DNA of 64,000 nt from Segetibacter sp. (GCF_025963695.1 NZ_JAOQAH010000067.1:1-64000); one strand, 5' to 3'. Counted from the stretch's first letter, positions 53,380-62,215 are shown. A program made the numbers and translations. Notes: generated by a model not told the origin, from the letters alone.

Positions 53380-53403
53380 CCTCCCTTTAGGGAGGCCAGG
53401 AGG
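53380..53403 (+). promoter_or_regulatory. Hairpin and strong Shine-Dalgarno before hisG
   Basis: CCTCCC (53380-53385) pairs with GGGAGG (53390-53395), loop TTTA, and could instead pair with AGGAGG (53398-53403), 8 nt before the hisG ATG. A strong SD is rare in Bacteroidota. Part of a C-rich intergenic word as at 23285. Confidence 0.5.
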
Positions 53404-53411
53404 CTAAAATC

Positions 53412-54266
53412 ATGGTTCTCAGAGTTGCTATTCAGAAATCGGGAAGACTAAATGAAGACAGCATGAAGCTGTTAAAAGAGTGCGGTATTGATATTGCTAA
53501 CGGAGTAAATAAGCTACGCACAGAAGCAAGCAACTTTCCGATTGAAGTGTATTTTTTGAGAGATGACGACATTCCGCAGTATGTGGAAGATGGTGTAGCT
53601 GACATAGGTTTTGTAGGGGAAAATGTGGTGTACGAGAAAAATAAGAAGGTAGAGGTCGTAGAACAATTGGGGTTTGGAAAATGTCGACTAAGTATTGCTG
53701 TTAGCAGGAATGAAGTGTACAACGATGTTTCTTATTTGCATGGTAAAAGGATCGCTACCACTTACCCCGTGATAGTAAGAAAGTTTATGGAGGAAAAAGG
53801 TGTAAATGCTGAAATACACGAGATCAGTGGAAGTGTTGAAATAGCTCCCGGCATCGGCCTTGCTGATGCAATTTGCGATCTTGTAAGCAGCGGCTCTACT
53901 TTGTTTATGAACGGTTTAAAAGAAGTAGAGACTGTTTTAAAGTCGCAGGCAGTTTTAATTAAAAGCAGCGATTTAAACGAAGAGAAACAGCGCTTGCTTG
54001 ACAAGCTATTGTTTAGAATAAAGGCTGTGAAACGGTCTAAAAATAATAAGTACATTTTATTAAACGCACCGAACGATAAGCTGTCTGAGATTATTGGGTT
54101 GCTTCCGGGAATGAAAAGTCCAACAGTTTTGCCACTGGCTGAAAGTGGTTGGAGTAGTGTTCATAGTGTATTGAAGGAAAGTGATTTTTGGGAAATCATA
54201 GAAAAATTAAAGGAAGCAGGCGCACAGGGAATATTGGTTGTGCCCATTGAGAAGATGATTATTTAA
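53412..54266 (+). CDS. hisG: ATP phosphoribosyltransferase, long form
   Basis: 284 residues, the long HisG with the C-terminal regulatory ACT-like domain. It starts histidine synthesis from ATP and PRPP and is inhibited by histidine. Start VLRVAIQKSGRLNEDSMKLL; EISGSVEIAPGIGLADAICDLVSSGSTL is the PRPP-binding loop region; residues ~210-284 form the regulatory domain. First gene after the attenuator. Confidence 0.95.
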   Translation: MVLRVAIQKSGRLNEDSMKLLKECGIDIANGVNKLRTEASNFPIEVYFLRDDDIPQYVEDGVADIGFVGENVVYEKNKKVEVVEQLGFGKCRLSIAVSRNEVYNDVSYLHGKRIATTYPVIVRKFMEEKGVNAEIHEISGSVEIAPGIGLADAICDLVSSGSTLFMNGLKEVETVLKSQAVLIKSSDLNEEKQRLLDKLLFRIKAVKRSKNNKYILLNAPNDKLSEIIGLLPGMKSPTVLPLAESGWSSVHSVLKESDFWEIIEKLKEAGAQGILVVPIEKMII

Positions 54267-54404
54267 AACCGGAATTGCTGGAATTGTTTTGATTAACGGG
54301 AATTAAATCGGGAATGAAGCGAGGCTGTTATATTTTCTGCGGCTTCTGTGATTTCTGCGGGACATCGGGAACGCTTAAGAAAAGCTTCCTCGAAGTTCAA
54401 ATGA

Positions 54405-54439
54405 CGAACGGATTGCGACGCAACGTTGATGCTATGAAA
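54405..54439 (+). repeat. Interspersed intergenic repeat, TTGCGACGCAA form
   Basis: GAACGGATTGCGACGCAAC then GTTGATGCTATGAAAA. It lies inside the his operon, between hisG and the GNAT gene; this copy is oriented opposite to most others relative to its genes. Confidence 0.8.
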
Positions 54440-54479
54440 AACGATTGTTCGTATAAAAAGAAGAATAATAAAAAATAGA

Positions 54480-54950
54480 ATGGAGGAGTTTAGAATTTTG
54501 GATTATGACGAAAGTATGCTCGATGAGATGATGCAGTTATTTTATGATACGGTACATACCATAAACGCACGAGATTATAGAAAGGAGCAATTGAACGGGT
54601 GGGCACCTGAGAATTCGGACAAAAGATTTTGGCAAGAGCGGCTGAAGAAAAATGTGTGTAAAGTAGCCTTTATAAAAAATAAAATGGTCGGCTTTACGGA
54701 GTTGGTAGATGACGGACATGTGGACACTTTGTATGTACACAAAGATTTTCAACGTCAGAAAGTTGCGGCAAACCTGATAGAGGAAATACTTCTTATAGCC
54801 GGGGAAAGAAATTACAGGGTGTTGACGACGGAAGCCAGTATAACAGCAAAGCCTTTTTTTGAAGCTTATGGTTTTAGGGTCACCCGTATAAAGAAGAAGC
54901 TTTATAACGGTAAAGATTTTACGAATTATAAAATGACTAAAGAGCTGTAA
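54480..54950 (+). CDS. GNAT-family N-acetyltransferase
   Basis: 156 residues. GNAT acetyl-CoA signature LYVHKDFQRQKVAANLIEEI (motif A, R/QxxGxG/A-like loop RQKVAA) and a following TTEASITAKPFFEAYGF segment. The acceptor is unknown. It sits between hisG and hisD, with hisD starting 4 nt after its stop, so it is translated with the his operon. A role in histidine metabolism is not known to me; it may simply have been inserted. Confidence 0.88.
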   Translation: MEEFRILDYDESMLDEMMQLFYDTVHTINARDYRKEQLNGWAPENSDKRFWQERLKKNVCKVAFIKNKMVGFTELVDDGHVDTLYVHKDFQRQKVAANLIEEILLIAGERNYRVLTTEASITAKPFFEAYGFRVTRIKKKLYNGKDFTNYKMTKEL

Positions 54951-54953
54951 ACT

Positions 54954-56234
54954 ATGTTAGTGTTGTATGAGTATCCTGAGAAGAAGGCGTGGAGAAAGCT
55001 TTTATTAAGGCCGGTACTTGATAATTCTTCTCTCGAAGCAAGTGTCGGAAACATTTTGAAAGAAGTAAAGAAGAGCGGGGATGAAGCCGTGCGAAGATTT
55101 ACATCGATGTTTGATAAGGTGAGCGTTAGCAGCTTTAAAGTAAGTTCAGAAGAAATAAGGGAAGCATGTGATCTGGTTGACGAAGATCTGAAGAAGGCTA
55201 TACAGCAGGCCAAAGAGAATATAGAAAAATTTCACCGGGCCCAATTGAAGGTGGAAGAGCGTGTTGAGACAATGCCCGGCGTAGAGTGTTGGCGTAAGTC
55301 AGTGCCGATTGAGAAAGTAGGTCTCTATATTCCCGGAGGGTCAGCTCCTTTATTTTCTACTATATTGATGTTAGGAATTCCTGCTAAAATCGTTGGTTGT
55401 AAAGACATCGTTTTGTGCTCACCTCCCAATAAAGAAGGAAAATTACATCCTGCTATATTATATGCAGCTCAGCTTGTTGGGGTTACTCAAATATTTAAAG
55501 CCGGTGGAGCCCAGGGAATTGCTGCCATGGCTTACGGAACTGCTGCCATACCCCAGGTTTATAAAATCTTCGGACCGGGAAATCAATACGTTACCTGCGC
55601 AAAACAGTTGGTTCAAAAAGATGGAGTGGCAATTGATATGCCTGCCGGGCCAAGTGAAGTTGCCGTGCTGGCTGATGATACAGCCAATGCAGCTTTCGTT
55701 GCCGCTGATCTCTTATCGCAGGCTGAGCATGGCAATGATAGTCAGTCAATTTTGGTTACTACATCGGCTGCATTAGCAGCTGAGACAAAAAGTGAGGTAG
55801 AGAGGCAGTTGGCGGTTTTACCTAGAAAAGACATTGCAACGATAGCTATTCAGAATAGCAAAATATTTTTAGTTAAGACGATAAAGGAAGCAATTGAATT
55901 AATTAACGAATATGCTCCGGAACACTTAATTATTAGCTGTTCGGATGATGAAAAAATTGCAGGGGAAATTATAAACGCAGGCTCTATTTTTCTTGGCAAT
56001 TATTCCCCTGAGAGTGTAGGCGATTATGCAAGTGGCACCAATCATACATTGCCTACTAATGGCTATGCTAAAGCCTATAGCGGGGTAAGCGTTGATTCTT
56101 TCGTAAAGAAAATTACCTATCAAAAATTGTCGAAACGAGGCCTGGAAGGGATTGGCAGAACGGTAGAATTGATGGCTGAGGCAGAAGGATTGCTGGCTCA
56201 TAAAAATGCCGTTTCGATCAGGCTTTCCAACTAA
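54954..56234 (+). CDS. hisD: Histidinol dehydrogenase
   Basis: 426 residues, typical HisD, which oxidises L-histidinol to histidine in two NAD-dependent steps at a zinc site. PGGSAPLFSTILML, AGGAQGIAAMAYGT, GPGNQYVTCAKQ, DMPAGPSEVAVLAD, LLSQAEHG, and APEHLIIS are the usual motifs. Starts 4 nt after the GNAT stop. Confidence 0.96.
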   Translation: MLVLYEYPEKKAWRKLLLRPVLDNSSLEASVGNILKEVKKSGDEAVRRFTSMFDKVSVSSFKVSSEEIREACDLVDEDLKKAIQQAKENIEKFHRAQLKVEERVETMPGVECWRKSVPIEKVGLYIPGGSAPLFSTILMLGIPAKIVGCKDIVLCSPPNKEGKLHPAILYAAQLVGVTQIFKAGGAQGIAAMAYGTAAIPQVYKIFGPGNQYVTCAKQLVQKDGVAIDMPAGPSEVAVLADDTANAAFVAADLLSQAEHGNDSQSILVTTSAALAAETKSEVERQLAVLPRKDIATIAIQNSKIFLVKTIKEAIELINEYAPEHLIISCSDDEKIAGEIINAGSIFLGNYSPESVGDYASGTNHTLPTNGYAKAYSGVSVDSFVKKITYQKLSKRGLEGIGRTVELMAEAEGLLAHKNAVSIRLSN

Positions 56235-56295
56235 TGTAGGAGCTTTTTACTTTCATTCATCTTTAGCTTAATAGCAGATACAAACGAATATCATC

Positions 56296-57366
56296 ATGTT
56301 TGATTTAAATAAACTTGTTCGTGAAAACATAAAGAGCCTCACCCCTTATTCCTCGGCAAGAGATGAATTTAGTGGTGATGCAAAAGTATTTTTAGATGCA
56401 AATGAAAACGCGCTGGGGTCGCCCCTGACGAAGTGGTATAACCGATATCCAGATCCTCACCAGGTGAAAGTAAAAGAGGCGCTTTCGGCAGTGAAGTCAG
56501 TTGAAGCATCAAAGATTTTTTTAGGTAACGGAAGCGACGAATGTATTGATCTTTTATATCGTTGTTTTTGTAATCCCGGTAAAGACAATGTCATAATATG
56601 TCCTCCAACTTATGGCATGTACGAGGTAAGTGCCAACATCAATGATGTCGAAATCAGGAAAGCTCCATTGCTTGATGATTTTCAACTTGACCTTGTTCAT
56701 CTTGAAAATTTGGTAGACAAAAACACCAAACTTATTTGGATTTGTTCGCCAAACAATCCGACAGCTAATTCTATGAACAGGGAAGATGTCGAGACGGTTC
56801 TCAACAACTTTAGTGGATTAGTAGTAGTAGATGAGGCTTACATCAATTTCTCCCGCCAGAAATCTTTCATCCAGGAACTTAAAGATTATCCCAACCTGGT
56901 CGTCCTTCAAACTTTTAGTAAAGCCTGGGGACTTGCAGGTCTTCGCTTAGGAATGGCTTTTGCGTCAGAAGAGATTATCGAAGTTTTAAACCGCGTGAAG
57001 CCGCCCTATAACATCAACCAGGTTACGCAAGAATTAGCGCTAAAGGCTTTGGAAGAAGTAGGTCAGGTAAATGATATGATTAAAGAACTGGTGCAAATGC
57101 GGGTTGCACTAAAAGGGGTGTTTGAGAAAATTCCATTTATTAAAAAAGTCTATCCTTCTGATGCCAACTTTTTACTTGTAAAAGTGGATAATGCAAAAGA
57201 AATCTATCATTATTTATTGACGCGGGGAATTGTTGTGAGAGATAGAAGCAGCGTGCAGCTCTGTGAGAATTGCCTGAGAATTACGGTTGGTACCGAGGAA
57301 GAAAACACCGAACTAATTGAGGCAATGGCTGATTGGTTTGTTGCAAATAAGCCTGTAAATGCCTAA
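56296..57366 (+). CDS. hisC: Histidinol-phosphate aminotransferase
   Basis: 356 residues, PLP-dependent fold-type I. Converts imidazole-acetol phosphate to histidinol phosphate. DANENALGSP start, GNGSDECIDLLYRCF, CSPNNPTANSM, VVDEAYINFS, and the Lys segment TFSKAWGLAGLRLGM. Follows hisD by 61 nt. The his genes end here: no hisB, hisH, hisA, hisF or hisI follows in this window. Confidence 0.95.
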   Translation: MFDLNKLVRENIKSLTPYSSARDEFSGDAKVFLDANENALGSPLTKWYNRYPDPHQVKVKEALSAVKSVEASKIFLGNGSDECIDLLYRCFCNPGKDNVIICPPTYGMYEVSANINDVEIRKAPLLDDFQLDLVHLENLVDKNTKLIWICSPNNPTANSMNREDVETVLNNFSGLVVVDEAYINFSRQKSFIQELKDYPNLVVLQTFSKAWGLAGLRLGMAFASEEIIEVLNRVKPPYNINQVTQELALKALEEVGQVNDMIKELVQMRVALKGVFEKIPFIKKVYPSDANFLLVKVDNAKEIYHYLLTRGIVVRDRSSVQLCENCLRITVGTEEENTELIEAMADWFVANKPVNA

Positions 57367-57788
57367 AAGGGTAAAACTGCCTTCCCTAAACATCTTCACT
57401 TAAAAGAAAATCCTTACTATCAGGTAGTAGCTTCTCTTTCACTTCTTGCCACTCTTTTCATCCGCTTGTGTTTGCACAAATACTCGATCTGTGCTTCCGA
57501 TTCGGTACGCCCCAGCTTTTTTGTCTATTGGAAACTTTTAAATTGTTTTTTAAATTAGAGTGTAGGTAATTAATCTCTCTAATCTTATAAATATCGCCGT
57601 GCAAGGCAGAACCGCTTGTATTAATTCTTTCATCACCGGGCATTTAAATTTTTAAAACAAATAGAAATGAAAAAATCATTGATTGTTTCTGCCATCCGTT
57701 AGACAAAATTGCTAAGCTTATTCAATAGTACAACCTACTCTGCGTATCCTGCTTACGGACTTTGTTGTGTTCGTTCTACATTTGTCTC
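57367..57788. other. 422-bp region after hisC, no gene
   Basis: Contains a short frame at 57667 (MKKSLIVSAIR, 11 codons) that looks like an N-terminal scrap, and the -7 box of the next gene. No his gene or its fragment was recognised. Confidence 0.45.
57777..57784 (+). promoter_or_regulatory. TAnnTTTG -7 box before the TrmH-type gene
   Basis: TACATTTG ends 4 nt before the ATG at 57789. A TTTG at 57761 is only 12 nt upstream, shorter than the usual spacing. Confidence 0.45.
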
Positions 57789-58316
57789 ATGCGTAAATTA
57801 AGTATGGATGAATTGGGGCGTAAGTCTATAGAGGAATTTAAACAGGCATCTAAAACACCTGTAATAGTAGTGCTTGATAACATAAGAAGCATGCACAACG
57901 TTGGAAGCGTTTTTCGAACTGCAGATGCTTTTTTAATCGAAGCCATTTTTTTATGCGGATACACTCCTCAACCTCCTCATAGAGATATCAATAAAACAGC
58001 GCTTGGAGCAACAGAATCCGTTGACTGGATTTATTTCTCCCATGCAGCCGAAGCTGTACAGGAACTAAAGAATAGGGGCTATAAAGTATTAGCGGTTGAG
58101 CAAACCGAAGGGAGTTTATCTCTTGAGAAAATTTCAGTGAAAACAGATGATAAGATTGCAGTTGTATTTGGTAATGAAGTTGAAGGCGTACAAAATGAAG
58201 TACTACAGTTAGTCGATGGAGCCCTCGAAATTCCTCAGCTTGGAATGAAGCATTCACTTAATATTTCAGTAGCGGCAGGAATAGTACTTTGGGAAATTGT
58301 TAGAACAAGAATTTAG
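57789..58316 (+). CDS. SpoU/TrmH-family RNA 2'-O-methyltransferase
   Basis: 175 residues with the trefoil-knot (SPOUT) motifs: motif 1 LDNIRSMHNVGSVFRTADAF, motif 2 VVFGNEVEGV, motif 3 IPQLGMKHSLNISVAAGIVLWE. It transfers a methyl to a ribose 2'-OH of tRNA or rRNA with SAM; the exact position is not readable. The N-terminal substrate domain of RlmB is missing, so it is a short TrmH/TrmL-like form. Confidence 0.9.
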   Translation: MRKLSMDELGRKSIEEFKQASKTPVIVVLDNIRSMHNVGSVFRTADAFLIEAIFLCGYTPQPPHRDINKTALGATESVDWIYFSHAAEAVQELKNRGYKVLAVEQTEGSLSLEKISVKTDDKIAVVFGNEVEGVQNEVLQLVDGALEIPQLGMKHSLNISVAAGIVLWEIVRTRI

Positions 58317-58349
58317 GGTAAAATAGCTGTAAACATCTCCGTACCTGCG

Positions 58350-59219
58350 TTATTCCTCCAGTAAATTACTTAAGCTCATCAATTCTTTATACTTGTAATC
58401 GTATTTGGGATTCTTAAAGCACTTGGCTAACTCTTCGAGTTGAATTTGTATGATGCGCTTGTGCGATAGGGGTTTAAAATAAAATGGAGTTATTGGAACG
58501 GAGATGCGCTTGAAATAAGCTTCCATATCCTTATGTGAAAAGATTTGTCCGTTAATTGCATCAATATAGAAGTGAATTTTTTGCTGTGGATTTGGATCTA
58601 ATAACTGGTCATAATCGTTGTGGAAATACGCAAGTATAAATTGACGCGGAATATTTATCGCTTTCACATTTATATCCAGTAATTCGCACAAGAGCAAATA
58701 TAAAACGCCATTACTTAAAGCATTTCCTTTCTTGCTTTCTATTACTTTGTGAATAAAGAAGTCGTCGGGATTGTTATACCCCATTTCAACCCCTTTTAGG
58801 TTATAGTAATTATAAACAATACTCGAGATTACGTTAGCTTGTTCCAGTGAAGTAAGAAAACTGTTTAGCTCCAGCCACACGTTTCTGCGAATTCTTTCCA
58901 GCTCCTGCAAAACAGGAGCGGTGGCTAATTCAGGGTATTGAAACTTGGCAACGAGTAGCGAGCCAAAAAGCAGGTCGTGATAAGGGTTGTTTTTCCAATC
59001 GCTGAAGTCTTTACTAAGATCAATAAAATGAAGTTTATGAATGAGTAACTCTATGCGTTCCTGCACTTCCTCGCTCAGCGTATTTTCCCAGAGATTTTCA
59101 AGATTCGGTATAATGCCGCGACCATAATGGACAATTCGGTTCGAGACGGTTGAAAAAACCTCCTGGTCCGGATCATCGATCAGGGAAAATAGCGCTGAAA
59201 TTTCCCGGGTTTCATTCAT
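58350..59219 (-). CDS. SirB1-like transglutaminase-fold protein
   Basis: 289 residues. The segment VISSIVYNYYNLKGVEMGYNNPDDFFIHKVIESKKGNALSNGVLYLLLCELLDI and VKAINIPRQFILAYFH match the SirB1/UPF0162 transglutaminase-like fold. The Cys usual in this family (G..C-S..) reads GNALSNG here, so a protease-like activity is unlikely. The first ~80 residues are helical. Function unknown; widespread in Bacteroidota. Confidence 0.85.
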   Translation of the reverse strand: MNETREISALFSLIDDPDQEVFSTVSNRIVHYGRGIIPNLENLWENTLSEEVQERIELLIHKLHFIDLSKDFSDWKNNPYHDLLFGSLLVAKFQYPELATAPVLQELERIRRNVWLELNSFLTSLEQANVISSIVYNYYNLKGVEMGYNNPDDFFIHKVIESKKGNALSNGVLYLLLCELLDINVKAINIPRQFILAYFHNDYDQLLDPNPQQKIHFYIDAINGQIFSHKDMEAYFKRISVPITPFYFKPLSHKRIIQIQLEELAKCFKNPKYDYKYKELMSLSNLLEE

Positions 59220-59560
59220 ATTAAATCTTATAAAAAGGCATTTTAATTTTAATTCATTTTTAACCCTAAATCCTTTTCAAACTAAGTCAATTTTTGTGAA
59301 ACTCTCCGTTACAAGTTATTCAACACATGTTAATTACTCTCAGGTAGTTGCTAACAAAATTGTATAAAAACTTATATCTATAATAAGACCAATAAAAATA
59401 AATTAAAGCTGTATAATTGACGCCCCATTTTAAAAAAAAATTACCCCCAATAATTTTAAGGAAAGATGGTAAAGTGCCGTCACTGTAACGCACTCTGAAA
59501 CAAGTGAGATATCAATTTTTAATTTGCGTCTAACTTCTGTAATTAGGAGATGTTGACCTT
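59220..59560. other. 341-bp intergenic region
   Basis: AT-rich gap between the SirB1-like gene and the next minus-strand gene. I see no frame, hairpin or copy of the repeat I can support. Confidence 0.45.
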
Positions 59561-60271
59561 CTAGTTGCTTAGGTATTTGACAAAAGATCGTTTCGCTATC
59601 GGCAATAAAGTTTCCTCGAGAGGATATGCCAGGTCGGTTTGAATGTTATAGACAGCGGGATTCGGAAGATTGCGGCGATTTTTAATTAATTCGCCTTTTA
59701 TGTTTTCGGGCGAATTGCTGACGGTTCTATCCCATTTATGAATGTAATCCGTGCGGATACCCCGATATTTTTCATCGTGTTTTTCGAAAAAGGTGAGGCG
59801 ATATTGGTAAACCACGATGGCGTTGTACTTGCCATCTTTCAAAAATAAATATCCCTCATTCACATCAAGGGGTACAAGGCCAACAGGTTCTATGCTAAGT
59901 TTGGTTTCTACAAATTCATAAATTTCTGCACCTGTCTTAATGGTGCCTTTTATCTTGTTTGCCGAGTATTGAATAATGTCCTCCAATTCTTTCATTAACT
60001 CATCATCTTCAATCATTTTTTCGTAAGCAAACTGAAGTTTTTGAATATTGATATCTGTGAGCTGTTTAGGAAAATGTTCCTGCAGGAATTTTTTGTTCTC
60101 CCTAAAGGAAACGATGTTGTTATAATGAAAGATAACATCGGCTAGTTGTGGGTATAATTTATTTTCGTTGAAGTATTTATTAACCTCGTTAAGGTAGGCT
60201 AAGAGCGTGTATTTTTTTAATTCGAAATCAATATATCCTTCGGTAAACCACGTTTCAGATAATGTTTTCAT
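59561..60271 (-). CDS. Conserved Bacteroidota hypothetical protein
   Basis: 236 residues, soluble, mostly helical N-terminal half (residues ~1-130, ETWFTEGYIDFELKKYTLLAYLNEV, KLQFAYEKM) and strand-rich C-terminal half (GLVPLDVNEGYLFLKDG, AIVVYQYRLTFFE, WDRTVSNSPENIK). I know this sequence type only as a Bacteroidota hypothetical. The start at 60271 (MKTLSETWFTEG) fits conservation better than the ATG at 60352. Function unknown. Confidence 0.78.
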   Translation of the reverse strand: MKTLSETWFTEGYIDFELKKYTLLAYLNEVNKYFNENKLYPQLADVIFHYNNIVSFRENKKFLQEHFPKQLTDINIQKLQFAYEKMIEDDELMKELEDIIQYSANKIKGTIKTGAEIYEFVETKLSIEPVGLVPLDVNEGYLFLKDGKYNAIVVYQYRLTFFEKHDEKYRGIRTDYIHKWDRTVSNSPENIKGELIKNRRNLPNPAVYNIQTDLAYPLEETLLPIAKRSFVKYLSN

Positions 60272-60586
60272 CTCCGCTAAAATTTGATAATCAAATATAC
60301 CGTTTGACGTAGAAAATGTAATAAAGGTTAAAATTATTATACCTTTTGACACAGGATATATAAAAAATCTTGTGCCACTCAGATTGTTAAAAGTAAAAAT
60401 AAAAAAATGGGAGATGCGGTCAAAGTTCGCGCAGAAGTAGGAGTGGTTTCGCCGGCTTTTTTTTCTCTTTGCCGGAGTTGTTGTTTTGGTTTAACGCCAG
60501 GTGCTTTTTAATGACTGCAGGAGGAAAATATTCAACAGACTTTTTATTGCTTTTATTACAGTAGACAATTATGGCAACTTTAAGTT
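60272..60586. other. 315-bp intergenic region
   Basis: Contains only a 34-codon frame at 60407 and T-rich stretches; nothing supported as a gene or site. Confidence 0.4.
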
Positions 60587-62044
60587 CTATTCTACTCTCT
60601 TTCCATTCTCCAACCTTATAAATTTTGTAACGCAGTCAGGAATTTCACTGGCATAATGTGACACATAAATAAGCGTTTTGTTTCCTGTTATACAAATCTC
60701 ATTAATTATTTCTTTAAACATCGTTGTCTGCTCTTCATCCAAGCCTTGACCCGGTTCATCTAAAATTAACAGGGGAGGATTTTTTACAAGAGCCCGGGCA
60801 AGCAGTACAAGCCTTTGCTGGCTGTTGGATAGCTGGTTGAGAAATTTTCTTTGCAACAATTCTATTTTCAGTAATTGCATCCATTTTGTTACAAGCGTTG
60901 ATTGCTGTTGGTTAATTTTTCTAAATAGTCCTATAGTATCAAATAATCCCGAAGCAACAACATCAAAACAGTTCGTTCCTTTTTCAAAATACAAATGAAG
61001 TTCCGGTGAAACAAATCCGGTCTTCTTTTTAATATCCCAGATGCTTTCTCCGCTTCCACGCTTTCTATCAAATAAATAAATCTCGTTTGCATATGCTTGT
61101 GGGTTGTCAGCATTTACAAGACTAAGAAGGGTAGACTTGCCTGATCCGTTTGGTCCGGACAAAGACCATCGTTCGCCGTTTTTAACTTCCCAGTTTATAT
61201 TATCTAAAATCTTATGGTCGTACTGAATATTAACGTCCTTCATCTTCACTGCAAATTCAAACGGAGCATGTTTATTATTTGAAGTTAGCTGACGCAATAG
61301 TTCATGGTCAAATGACAGATCTTTTACTGATGTAGCATGTGCATCATTCCATTTAGCTGCATTTACTCGTTCGGTTGTATATAAACCATCTTTTGAGAAA
61401 GATAAAACATTGGTAATAAAAAAAGGCAGGTGCGCGGCAGGTGTAACCATAATGATGTGAACTCCTTTTTTACCAATTTCGTTTAAAACATCTTCGAGCC
61501 TTTGCCGGCTTTTTACGTCGAGGCCGATAAAAGGATTATCGAGTAATAAAAATGCAGGCTGCAGTAACAAGGCTTTTACAATTTGTAACCGTTTGTTTTC
61601 GCCGTTCGATAATTGTATGAGCCTTTCTGTAAACAGTTTTTTAATGTCGAACAATTCAGCTAATTCGGCCAGTTGTTCTTTTGTGGCTTTGTTCTTAGCG
61701 ACTGTCTTTTGTAAATCTTCTTCAACCGTAATTGCATCTTCGGCATCTTGCGAATTGAAACGTTGCTGGTAATAAAAATTGGTTGTGTTTGAGAGGTTTT
61801 TAAAATGGTGTTGTTGTTCAACCAAAACAATTGTTTTGCTGGCAGCAGTATTATTGTTGTAAAGCAATACCCGGCCATTAAAATGTTGCCTTCCGGTAAG
61901 CGCTTTTAATAGTGTTGTCTTACCTGAACCGGCTGGTCCAACTATAGCCCATTGTTCTCCTTCTTGTACCGAGAAGCTAACCTTGTTTAGTATAGTTTGT
62001 CCAGCCTGTTGTACAGTAATAGAATCTGCTTTTAAAACGTTCAT
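60587..62044 (-). CDS. Double ABC-ATPase protein (ModF-like)
   Basis: 485 residues with two ABC-ATPase modules and no membrane part. Module 1 (~1-220): Walker A GPAGSGKTT, LSNGENKRLQIVKALL signature, LLLDNPFIGLD Walker B. Module 2 (~265-485): GPNGSGKST, LSNSQQRLVLLARALV, LLILDEPGQGLD. Such tandem-ATPase proteins (ModF/PhrA, EttA-like) may aid transport or act on ribosomes; ModF is the nearest layout. The second module's LSNSQQ is a weak form of the LSGGQ signature. Confidence 0.88.
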   Translation of the reverse strand: MNVLKADSITVQQAGQTILNKVSFSVQEGEQWAIVGPAGSGKTTLLKALTGRQHFNGRVLLYNNNTAASKTIVLVEQQHHFKNLSNTTNFYYQQRFNSQDAEDAITVEEDLQKTVAKNKATKEQLAELAELFDIKKLFTERLIQLSNGENKRLQIVKALLLQPAFLLLDNPFIGLDVKSRQRLEDVLNEIGKKGVHIIMVTPAAHLPFFITNVLSFSKDGLYTTERVNAAKWNDAHATSVKDLSFDHELLRQLTSNNKHAPFEFAVKMKDVNIQYDHKILDNINWEVKNGERWSLSGPNGSGKSTLLSLVNADNPQAYANEIYLFDRKRGSGESIWDIKKKTGFVSPELHLYFEKGTNCFDVVASGLFDTIGLFRKINQQQSTLVTKWMQLLKIELLQRKFLNQLSNSQQRLVLLARALVKNPPLLILDEPGQGLDEEQTTMFKEIINEICITGNKTLIYVSHYASEIPDCVTKFIRLENGKRVE

Positions 62045-62130
62045 TTAAGTTTGTTAAGAATGGCGAAATTAGGGCATGTAGGTACAAAGCTTTTCCGCGT
62101 ACAAAGCTGAATTGAAAATATATAAGTACA

Positions 62131-62155
62131 AGGGAGTGACACAACGATGTTGAAG
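62131..62155 (+). repeat. Interspersed intergenic repeat, GTGACACAA form
   Basis: AGGGAGTGACACAACGATG then TTGAAG, preceded by TATAAGTACAAG, like 41851. Between two minus-strand genes. Confidence 0.75.
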
Positions 62156-62215
62156 GGCTATTTTCTGCTGATCCCAAAAAAAAGCAATAAGATACTAATG
62201 AATAGCGCTACGTGT

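Noticed and set aside
54286..54400. Possible riboswitch between hisG and the GNAT gene
   Set aside because: The sequence is low-complexity (CTGCGGCTTCTGTGATTTCTG words) with no stable multi-stem layout.
57667..57702. Short frame MKKSLIVSAIR as a gene
   Set aside because: Only 11 codons with no context; could be chance or a scrap of a lost gene.
904..62155. The interspersed repeat as a CRISPR array
   Set aside because: Copies are thousands of bases apart with no regular spacers and no cas genes.
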